Assembly (NCBI RefSeq): GCF_009796865.1
Contig: NZ_CP047028.1
Location: 186,001 to 250,000, forward strand
Direction of reading: 5' to 3'
From: Formosa sp. L2A11
Lineage (GTDB): Bacteria; Bacteroidota; Bacteroidia; Flavobacteriales; Flavobacteriaceae
Length of the DNA stretch: 64,000 nucleotides
The notes under the pieces: model-generated
Told to the model about the DNA's origin: nothing
Database searches by the model: none
Seen by the model: only the letters and a program-made list of their open reading frames with translations
Made by a program: the position numbers and the translations under genes
Shown here: piece by piece, positions 58,166-64,000 of the stretch
Numbering within the stretch: the stretch's first letter is position 1
How the letters are laid out: each line of letters begins with the position of its first letter

Positions 58166-58227
58166 GTTTTAAAATTTAATCTTAGTTATATAATAATATT
58201 AGTGTATTCTATTTTATGTCTTTCTTG

Positions 58228-58299
58228 AGCCAATGACGGGAATTGAACCCGTGACCTCTTCCTTACCAAGGAAACGCTCTACCCCTGAGCTACACCGGC
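58228..58299 (-). tRNA. tRNA-Thr (anticodon GGU)
   Basis: A 72-nt gene with acceptor GCCGGTG/CATTGGC (two G:U pairs), discriminator T, and GGT in the loop of TTTCCTTGGTAAGGAAG. No encoded CCA. Confidence 0.95.
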
Positions 58300-58308
58300 T
58301 TAAAATTG

Positions 58309-58381
58309 AGCGAGAGACCGGGTTCGAACCGGCGACATTCAGCTTGGAAGGCTGACGCTCTACCAACTGAGCTACTCTCGC
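58309..58381 (-). tRNA. tRNA-Gly (anticodon UCC)
   Basis: A 73-nt gene with acceptor GCGAGAG/CTCTCGC, discriminator T, and anticodon TCC in CAGCCTTCCAAGCTG. No encoded CCA. Separated by 9 bp from tRNA-Thr(GGU). Confidence 0.95.
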
Positions 58382-58448
58382 ATTATTTTAATTCCTGTAT
58401 TTATAATTATAATCACTTTTATAATATTTTACTATTATAAAAATAATG

Positions 58449-58530
<82 letters not shown>

Positions 58531-58563
58531 AATTATAAATTTTTCACTCTTTAAAAGAACTTG

Positions 58564-58637
58564 AGCCGATGGAGGGACTCGAACCCACGACCTGCTGATT
58601 ACAAATCAGCTGCTCTAGCCAGCTGAGCTACATCGGC
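58564..58637 (-). tRNA. tRNA-Thr (anticodon UGU), copy 2
   Basis: A 74-nt gene, identical over its length to the one at 38427-38500. It is the first gene of the tRNA-Thr(UGU), Tyr, Gly, Thr(GGU), tuf string. Confidence 0.95.
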
Positions 58638-58667
58638 TTTTTAAACCTTTTTTTTAATCACAAAAAA

Positions 58668-58689
58668 AGTCCGCTATTTCTAACGGACT
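58668..58689 (-). terminator. Terminator of hpf
   Basis: On the minus strand AGTCCG pairs with CGGACT across a 10-nt loop, followed by a run of seven T. It separates hpf from the tRNA-tuf operon. Confidence 0.78.
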
Positions 58690-58741
58690 GCAAATGTATA
58701 TATTTATTCTTTTAATCAAAACATTTTTGCAATTAATTTTA

Positions 58742-59044
58742 TTATAAATGTGATTTTAATTTTTCTTTACGCTTTTTTAGCTGTCTTTCTAAGGAAGAAG
58801 CGGCCGAATCTGCACCTTCTTCAAAAGACTTACATTGTTTTTTAACAACAAAGCTATCCCCAGGAACATTAACTCGAGCTTCAAAAATTTTGTTTTCCTT
58901 ATCGCTGGTGTTCTCAACTTTTAAATAAACATCGGAACTTATTACCTTATCATAAAACTGATCTAATTTATCCATACGCTTTTGAACAAAGTCTATCAAT
59001 GATTGGTCTGCGTTAAAATTAACTGATTGAATGTTTACTTTCAT
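58742..59044 (-). CDS. hpf: Ribosome hibernation-promoting factor (short HPF/RaiA family)
   Basis: 100 residues, the short form. The beta-alpha-beta-beta-beta-alpha fold starts VNIQSVNFNADQSLIDFVQKR, cut here to the core NADQSLIDFVQKR. It contains FEARVNVPGDSFVV and ends with a Lys/Arg-rich helix (SSLERQLKKRKEKLKS) that contacts 16S rRNA. It stabilises inactive ribosomes in stationary phase. It is 39 bp downstream of xerC and closed by the terminator at 58668-58689. Confidence 0.93.
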   Translation of the reverse strand: MKVNIQSVNFNADQSLIDFVQKRMDKLDQFYDKVISSDVYLKVENTSDKENKIFEARVNVPGDSFVVKKQCKSFEEGADSAASSLERQLKKRKEKLKSHL

Positions 59045-59083
59045 ATTTATTACTTTTAATATTAAACAATAGGTCCTTGCGTA

Positions 59084-59974
59084 CTATTTCTTATTTCTTG
59101 GATGTGTATTTAAATACACTTTCTTTAATTCTGCTATACTATTATGCGTGTAAACTTGTGTCGACGCCAGACTAGAATGCCCTAGAAGTTCTTTAACAGC
59201 ATTCAAATCTGCACCTTGATTGAGTAAATGAGTTGCAAATGAATGCCTTAATATATGCGGGCTCTTTTTTACTTTTGAAGATGCTAAACTAAAATAGTTA
59301 TTTATTATTCTGTAAACAAGTGTTTCATAAATTTTAACTCCTTTTTGGGTTAAAAACATATAACTTTTATCTGTGATGTTATCTAACGTATCTCGCACTT
59401 TTAGATACTCCTGAATAACTATTATTACTGACGGCAATAAAGGCACTAAACGCTCTTTATTACGCTTACCCAGCACCTTTAAGGTTTCACCTGTAAGATT
59501 AAAGTCTTCTAACTGTAATTGCACAAGTTCTATACGCCGAATCCCTGTAGAATAGAATAATTCGATAATTAACCGGTCTCGTAAACCTTCAAAATCATTT
59601 TCGTGTGGAAAATGATCTAACACAGATTTCACTTCTTTTTCTGAAAACGGAATCTGAATATTCTTCTTAACCTTTAATGCTCTGTGTTTGGCTAATGGAT
59701 TTAGATCTAGATCTCCAACCTTCATTAAAAATTTATAATATGTATTTAATGCTGAAATTTTTCTATTTACACTTCTGTTAGACAAACCGCCCTCTACCAA
59801 GCTAACAATCCAACGTCTTATTTGCGGATAATTTACATCATGAATTGTTTCCTGCTTATATTCTGAAATTATAAATTCCTGAAAATCATGCAAATCTTTC
59901 TGGTATGCATTAACCGTTAAAGCAGAGTAATTTTTCTCTAACAGTAAATAATCTAAAAAGGAAGAAAAAGTCAT
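59084..59974 (-). CDS. xerC: Tyrosine recombinase XerC
   Basis: 296 residues, standard for chromosome-dimer resolvases. The N-terminal SAM-like DNA-binding domain spans about 1-85. The catalytic domain has the full set of active residues: Arg146 (STGIRRIEL), Lys170 (LGKRNKERL), His240 and Arg243 (HILRHSFATHL), His266 (LGHSSLAST) and nucleophile Tyr275 (VYTH). Its chromosomal setting between rpsU and hpf, with no integrase-type attachment sites or cargo, argues for the housekeeping Xer enzyme and not a mobile-element integrase. XerD-like function cannot be excluded by eye. Confidence 0.93.
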   Translation of the reverse strand: MTFSSFLDYLLLEKNYSALTVNAYQKDLHDFQEFIISEYKQETIHDVNYPQIRRWIVSLVEGGLSNRSVNRKISALNTYYKFLMKVGDLDLNPLAKHRALKVKKNIQIPFSEKEVKSVLDHFPHENDFEGLRDRLIIELFYSTGIRRIELVQLQLEDFNLTGETLKVLGKRNKERLVPLLPSVIIVIQEYLKVRDTLDNITDKSYMFLTQKGVKIYETLVYRIINNYFSLASSKVKKSPHILRHSFATHLLNQGADLNAVKELLGHSSLASTQVYTHNSIAELKKVYLNTHPRNKK

Positions 59975-60043
59975 ATAATTAGCTTCTGTATTATTGCTAA
60001 TATAGTAAGTTTAGATCGAGAAGTTGTTAAATAAAGTGCAAAA

Positions 60044-60066
60044 AAAATCCTGCTAATGCAGGATTT
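60044..60066 (-). terminator. Terminator of rpsU
   Basis: AAAATCCTGC (60044-60053) pairs exactly with GCAGGATTTT across ATTA/TAAT, with a T run of eight on the minus strand, 25 bp after the rpsU stop. Confidence 0.92.
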
Positions 60067-60090
60067 TAATGTATTAATTAGATATAAAGA

Positions 60091-60285
60091 TTAAGCTTGT
60101 TCTAGATCTCTTAATCCTTGTACGTATTGTGCTTTTTGATTTAGTACTCTATTCTCTACAGAGGGTTTAACAAACTGCTTACGCGCTTGTAACTGACGTC
60201 TAGTACCTGTCTTATCAAACTTACGTTTGTAACGCTTTAGCGCTCTATCTATATTTTCTCCTTCTTTAATTGGTATTATTAACAT
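60091..60285 (-). CDS. rpsU: 30S ribosomal protein bS21
   Basis: 64 residues from the ATG at 60285. A frame opening at 60312 would add nine residues and run through the ribosome-binding site, so it is rejected. The body is IPIKEGENIDRALKRYKRKF, then TGTRRQLQARKQFVKPS and a basic C-terminus. bS21 binds near the 3' end of 16S rRNA and, in Bacteroidota, helps hide the anti-Shine-Dalgarno sequence. This gene is exceptional here in having a full Shine-Dalgarno AGGAGG (60300-60295) spaced 9 nt from the ATG. It is the first gene before xerC and has its own terminator. Confidence 0.96.
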   Translation of the reverse strand: MLIIPIKEGENIDRALKRYKRKFDKTGTRRQLQARKQFVKPSVENRVLNQKAQYVQGLRDLEQA

Positions 60286-60294
60286 AGTCCTTAA

Positions 60295-60328
60295 CCTCCT
60301 CTCTTTTAGCATTCGGGCTGCAAAATTA
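60295..60328 (-). promoter_or_regulatory. rpsU promoter -7 element and strong Shine-Dalgarno sequence
   Basis: On the minus strand TAATTTTG (60328-60321), a perfect TAnnTTTG, is followed by AGGAGG at 60300-60295. The flanking AGAGAGGAGGT matches 10 of 11 bases of the complement of a typical 16S 3' tail. Few other genes in the window have such a site. Confidence 0.7.
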
Positions 60329-60382
60329 AAAATTAATTTAAATTATCCTATTAAAAAAAATAAAATCTTTCTAACAGGTGTT

Positions 60383-61810
60383 TTAATCCTTAAATAGAGA
60401 TGATCTTTTAGTTAGATCTTGAATTAATTTTTCATCTTCTTCACTTTCTAAAAGTGTATTATAATTATCCCAAAAGTCTTTATTATATGGTTTGATTGAA
60501 AATATATTAGAATCCCAATCACTATGCAAGGTAGTCTCCACTTTCTCTGGATCTAATATAACTTCTGTAAATAAAATTTCTTGTGTTGTTTTATAGTAGC
60601 GTTCGTCTTTAGCGCGCTGTTCTGCTTCTTTATCTTTAGATTTTGATGTATTAGAGCCTACATTAACCAATTTAGGCGTTTCGTAAGATATGTAGTTTGT
60701 ATACATCTTACCATCGTACTCCATATAGGTAACTGTTAATTTATGATTAACCTGAGTATCAAACAGTATTTTACTTCTATTTTTCTGAGCTTCTGAAGCT
60801 GCAATTAATTCATACTCTATTTTCTTTACCGCATAAGTATCCCAATACACATAAAGCCACCCATTGGCAATATAACCCGCATCGAAAATGCCTTTAGTTT
60901 CAAGATCTATATAATCTTTACCTGCAGAAATTTTAATTTTATATATTTTTCGTTCATTATCTACTAAAACAGTATCTAACTCGAATTGATGATAATCTAA
61001 AATATGCTCGCCAAATAAAGCTCTTGGTGATTTTGTATTTCTAAGTAAATTTAATTTTCCTATAAATAAATTTTTAAGTCCGTTGGTTCTTATATCATTC
61101 CACTTAATAGCCTTAACCAAAGATGCAGTTTGTATAGTATCGCGTTTTAAGTTTTTAGCTCGAAGGCTTTTATTCCCGTTTTGTTTTAAATATGCTGTGT
61201 AGGCAAGCAAACTATCTACATCGCGTAAATCGTAACTTTTACGCATCTCGTCTACATTAATTTTTAAATTTTTATAAGCTGGAGATTGCGCACTAGAATC
61301 GTAAAGCGTGATTGCACTTTCTATTAACCATTTAAATTCTTTCTTGTTTTGTTCTTTATGACGAAGAAATCCTTTTTCTAAATAAGGCAATTCAGGAAGA
61401 TTGTCTGGAAGTTTACTAATCATTTTTAGCACAATCTCGTTTGCTGTTTTCGGGCGTGGTTCTCCAACAAGCAATACCTCATCTAACGAAGCAATATCTT
61501 CTTCTAGAAAAACCTCTTCTGTATTATCGAAATCTTTAACTAATATTTTAAAGCTTTTATATCCAATAGAAGAAATAACAAGTGTATCGTTCTCCATAGT
61601 ATTTGGAACAAGCAACACAAACTTACCATCTGCATTACTAATTGTACCTGTAGTTGTATTCTGAATATAAATACTGGCACTTTCTATAGGAATCATAGTC
61701 GAAAAGTCGACTATCTTATTTTTAAGTTCTGTTTGCGAATATGCTGAAATAAAAAACAGACAAACTAAAATGGTTAAACTATATGTTTTGTTGATGATAT
61801 TCATGTTCAA
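60383..61810 (-). CDS. Carboxypeptidase-like regulatory-domain protein, exported
   Basis: 475 residues. A signal peptide (about 1-26, ending AYSQ) is followed by a carboxypeptidase-regulatory-like beta domain (about 28-105: ESASIYIQNTTTGTISNADGKF, core GTISNADGKF; then ISSIGYKSF). A long region of unknown fold follows (about 115-475), with ANEIVLKMISKLPDN and, in the middle, beta-rich FELDTVLVDNERKIYKIKIS, core VDNERKIYKIKI. No catalytic motif is evident. Flavobacteria have many such proteins, and their roles are mostly unknown. It is a single gene ending near rpsU. Confidence 0.8.
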   Translation of the reverse strand: MNMNIINKTYSLTILVCLFFISAYSQTELKNKIVDFSTMIPIESASIYIQNTTTGTISNADGKFVLLVPNTMENDTLVISSIGYKSFKILVKDFDNTEEVFLEEDIASLDEVLLVGEPRPKTANEIVLKMISKLPDNLPELPYLEKGFLRHKEQNKKEFKWLIESAITLYDSSAQSPAYKNLKINVDEMRKSYDLRDVDSLLAYTAYLKQNGNKSLRAKNLKRDTIQTASLVKAIKWNDIRTNGLKNLFIGKLNLLRNTKSPRALFGEHILDYHQFELDTVLVDNERKIYKIKISAGKDYIDLETKGIFDAGYIANGWLYVYWDTYAVKKIEYELIAASEAQKNRSKILFDTQVNHKLTVTYMEYDGKMYTNYISYETPKLVNVGSNTSKSKDKEAEQRAKDERYYKTTQEILFTEVILDPEKVETTLHSDWDSNIFSIKPYNKDFWDNYNTLLESEEDEKLIQDLTKRSSLFKD

Positions 61811-61900
61811 TACTTTATAATTTAACCATTAAGATATTAATATTTATGTTGCATTTTGAGAAAAAGTTCAATAATCAACATTAAGAATGTTTAACCTAGA

Positions 61901-63067
61901 TTAGGTTGCAGGTTTATAATCTTTTTTATCTAAAACCATTTTTGCAATAATTTCTTTTAAAATTTCAGAAGTTCCTCCTCCTATTGGCCCTAAACGACTA
62001 TCTCTTAATAAACGTGCTAACGGATAATCTTCTATATAACCATAACCACCTAAAAACTGCAGACATTGGTAAATCACATCATCTGCCATTTTAGTCGATT
62101 TCAATTTAGAAATAGTAGCTTCTTTTACTACATATTCCCCTTTATTTAATTGATAAGTTACCGCGTAGTTAAACGTTTTACAAATAGTCATCTCGGAATA
62201 TAAATCGGCAAAACTATGACGTAACGCTTGAAATTTATCTATTGTTTTTCCAAAGGCCATACGCTCGCTCATGTATTTCTGTGCATACTCTAAAGCATAT
62301 TCTGCTCTTGCATGTGCATTAACTCCCATAATTAAACGTTCTAAAGCAAAATGTTGCATAATATATGGAAACCCTTTCCCTTCTTCTCCCATTAATTGAG
62401 ACGCAGGAATAACAACATTATCGAAAGCAATCTCTGCCGTATCTGAAGCTCTCCAACCTAATTTATTTAATTTAGTTGCAGAAATCCCAGGTGTATTTCT
62501 ATCGATAACAAAAATACTAATAGATTTATGCGCTTCTTCTTGACCCGTTTTAGCAGACACTACTAAATAATCGCTATATACACCATTTGTAATAAACGTT
62601 TTAGATCCGTTAATGACATAAGTATCTCCATCTTTTACGGCCGTAGTTCGCATTCCTGCCACATCGCTCCCTGCAAAAGGTTCGCTTATACACAAGCATC
62701 CTATTTTATCTCCTGCAATACTAGGCGCTAAATAGTTTTGTTTTATAGTTTCGTCTCCTTCTTTTTCAAGATGCGTCATTGCTAAATAAGCATGTGCCCA
62801 CATTGCAGCAGCAAAACCACAAGAGTCTATTTTTTGTAATTCTTCTAAAAAGATTACTGTATAAAAAAGGTCTAAATTTAATCCACCATAAGCTTCAGGA
62901 TAGTTAATTCCGAAGTAACCCATATCGCCAAATTTTTTCCAAATAAAGCGTTCTATAGTTCCCGTTTCTTCCCATTTATCAATATGAGGAACGACTTCTT
63001 TTTTTAAAAAATCTTGAAGACTTTTTCTAAACAGTTCATGCTCCTCGGTGAAGTACATTGTATACAT
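61901..63067 (-). CDS. Acyl-CoA dehydrogenase, long-chain/isovaleryl-like catalytic layout
   Basis: 388 residues, an FAD enzyme for the first oxidative step of fatty-acid or acyl-CoA breakdown. Motifs are CISEPFAGSDVAGMRTTA (FAD/substrate, about 126-143), NGSKTFITNG, LGWRASDTAEIAFDNV, core GWRASDTAE, and the C-terminal FLGGYGYI and GGGTSEIL. The position that holds the catalytic Glu in medium-chain enzymes (before G-T) is Gly364 here. Glu243 in FALERL matches the alternative base used by long-chain and isovaleryl-CoA dehydrogenases. An inner Met (MYFTEEHE) could be the start. It is 33 bp downstream of the helix-hairpin-helix gene. Confidence 0.93.
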   Translation of the reverse strand: MYTMYFTEEHELFRKSLQDFLKKEVVPHIDKWEETGTIERFIWKKFGDMGYFGINYPEAYGGLNLDLFYTVIFLEELQKIDSCGFAAAMWAHAYLAMTHLEKEGDETIKQNYLAPSIAGDKIGCLCISEPFAGSDVAGMRTTAVKDGDTYVINGSKTFITNGVYSDYLVVSAKTGQEEAHKSISIFVIDRNTPGISATKLNKLGWRASDTAEIAFDNVVIPASQLMGEEGKGFPYIMQHFALERLIMGVNAHARAEYALEYAQKYMSERMAFGKTIDKFQALRHSFADLYSEMTICKTFNYAVTYQLNKGEYVVKEATISKLKSTKMADDVIYQCLQFLGGYGYIEDYPLARLLRDSRLGPIGGGTSEILKEIIAKMVLDKKDYKPAT

Positions 63068-63100
63068 ATATAAGTTATGTTTTAATCCTAAAGTACAGGA

Positions 63101-63979
63101 TTAATTGATCGCCAAATATAGCTTAATTATCTCTAATTTCTGAGACGGAAAACCCTTTACTTTCAACAATTCATCTAAATCATTAAAGCCTTCGTGTAGT
63201 GTTCTATAGTCTAAAATTTCTTTAGCTAACGGATAATCAATATGTTGTATTTTAACTAAATCGTTTGTATTAACCGTATTTAAATTAAACTTTACAACTG
63301 CTCTTGGTGTTTTTACTGTAAATTTATTTTTAATGTTTTCGATAACTTCAGGAGTCAATCCGTACACATCTTCTAATTGCACATCTGCGATAAAGCCTCC
63401 TTCAAAAGAATTTCTAAATTTTATAATACGTAAAGACAGCTTTTCTCCTATGCCATAAACCGATTGCAATTGAGACGCTGTGGCTGTATTTAAGTCTAAT
63501 TTCTCTTTAAATGTGAGAGGTCTGTTGCTGTCTTTCTGAAATGATTTTTTTTGAGAAGTATTCTTAGTTACCCATTCTGGGAACTTAAAAAAGGGTGATA
63601 AATTTTGAAGTAAAGAATCTGAAACTCCAGTAACCTTCTGAAACTCTTCTGTAGAATTCACCCATTTATTCTGATCTCGATATGTATGTAATTTATCGAT
63701 TTCTTCATTTGTCATCCCTAAACTATAACCTTTAAAATCTGTTATATAATTTGGATTAAATGGGAATAATTTTGGTTTCGCTTTTTCAATTTCTATAGCT
63801 TTAAGCGAATCGATTTCTTTTTGAAACACTTTTAAATCTTCTTTAGTAACCTCAGGAACATTAGAAGATGTATTCCAAAAGAAATACACACATTGAAGGA
63901 TTATAATAATTAATAGCAATAAAAAAATCCCATATCGCTGTTGTTTTGAAAACACGATATGGGATTTAAATATTTTCAT
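63101..63979 (-). CDS. Membrane-anchored helix-hairpin-helix (ComEA-like) DNA-binding protein
   Basis: 292 residues. One N-terminal membrane anchor (about 16-34, GIFLLLLIIIILQCVYFFW) is followed by a linker and three helix-hairpin-helix-like units. The second and third are clear: LDLNTATASQLQSVYGIGEKLSLRI, core ASQLQSVYGIGEKLS; and FNLNTVNTNDLVKIQHIDYPLA, core NDLVKIQHIDYPLA. The first unit (around NPNYITDFKGYSLGMTNEEID) is weaker. ComEA-type HhH proteins bind double-stranded DNA during natural transformation, but multi-HhH proteins of this size are common in Bacteroidota without competence data. The gene is co-directional with the acyl-CoA dehydrogenase, probably by chance. Confidence 0.85.
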   Translation of the reverse strand: MKIFKSHIVFSKQQRYGIFLLLLIIIILQCVYFFWNTSSNVPEVTKEDLKVFQKEIDSLKAIEIEKAKPKLFPFNPNYITDFKGYSLGMTNEEIDKLHTYRDQNKWVNSTEEFQKVTGVSDSLLQNLSPFFKFPEWVTKNTSQKKSFQKDSNRPLTFKEKLDLNTATASQLQSVYGIGEKLSLRIIKFRNSFEGGFIADVQLEDVYGLTPEVIENIKNKFTVKTPRAVVKFNLNTVNTNDLVKIQHIDYPLAKEILDYRTLHEGFNDLDELLKVKGFPSQKLEIIKLYLAIN

Positions 63980-64000
63980 ATTTCTATATTACATATGTTC

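Noticed and set aside
59084..59974. Integrase of a mobile element
   Set aside because: All neighbours are housekeeping genes in the conserved rpsU-xerC-hpf order. No flanking direct repeats or cargo genes were seen, so a chromosomal XerC is the better call.
60286..60312. Longer bS21 starting at 60312
   Set aside because: It would run through the Shine-Dalgarno sequence. The conserved family start is MLIIPIKEG at 60285.

Overview
The window is a chromosomal segment from a member of the Bacteroidota, almost certainly a marine-type Flavobacteriaceae. Supporting signs are low G+C, many TonB-dependent receptors with carboxypeptidase-like N-terminal domains, a SusC/SusD pair under a FecI/FecR-type switch, a type IX secretion sorting domain, -7 promoter elements of the TAnnTTTG type, few Shine-Dalgarno sequences (rpsU is the striking exception), and the rpsU-xerC-hpf-tRNA-tuf-tRNA(Trp)-secE-nusG-rplKAJL-rpoBC order. 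No insertion sequence, prophage or CRISPR array was seen.

Layout. 1-7 kb: the end of a TonB receptor, a secreted alpha/beta hydrolase fused to a glycerophosphodiesterase, then a cassette of a small His/Cys-rich exported protein, a TonB receptor and two His-rich lipoproteins. 7-13 kb: a glycerol regulon with divergent glpR, then glpD-glpK-glpF and an outer-membrane barrel. Three near-identical 11-bp sites lie in the glpR-glpD gap. 13-18.4 kb: enolase, then a second His/Cys-rich protein, TonB receptor and lipoprotein cassette, paralogous in plan to the first. 19-24.8 kb: a complete tripartite RND efflux operon. 24.8-35.3 kb, all on the minus strand: ECF sigma factor, FecR anti-sigma factor, STN-bearing SusC, SusD, L-Ala-D/L-Glu-type dipeptide epimerase, serine beta-lactamase-like hydrolase and DUF819 membrane protein. 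This looks like an uptake and processing locus for cell-wall-type peptides. 35.7-39.7 kb: tRNA-Ser, a nitroreductase, a sugar aminotransferase, tRNA-Thr, small unknown genes, a short-peptide or sRNA unit and a broken lipoprotein gene. 39.7-45.4 kb: manA-like, queD-like and idi genes divergent from prfC, a secreted arylsulfotransferase-like protein and a DUF3467 protein. 45.5-60.3 kb, minus strand: the transcription/translation supercluster with five tRNAs. 60.4-64 kb: a carboxypeptidase-like-domain protein, an acyl-CoA dehydrogenase and a helix-hairpin-helix protein.

How the genes may work together. The glp genes take up glycerol, phosphorylate it and oxidise glycerol-3-phosphate. The hydrolase-GDPD fusion could supply the same pathway from phospholipid, releasing acyl chains and glycerol-3-phosphate outside the cytoplasm. 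The two His/Cys cassettes look like metal-acquisition (or metal-sensing) uptake modules. The SusCD-epimerase locus carries its own cell-surface signalling switch. All functions are inferred from sequence motifs read by eye; no database search was run.
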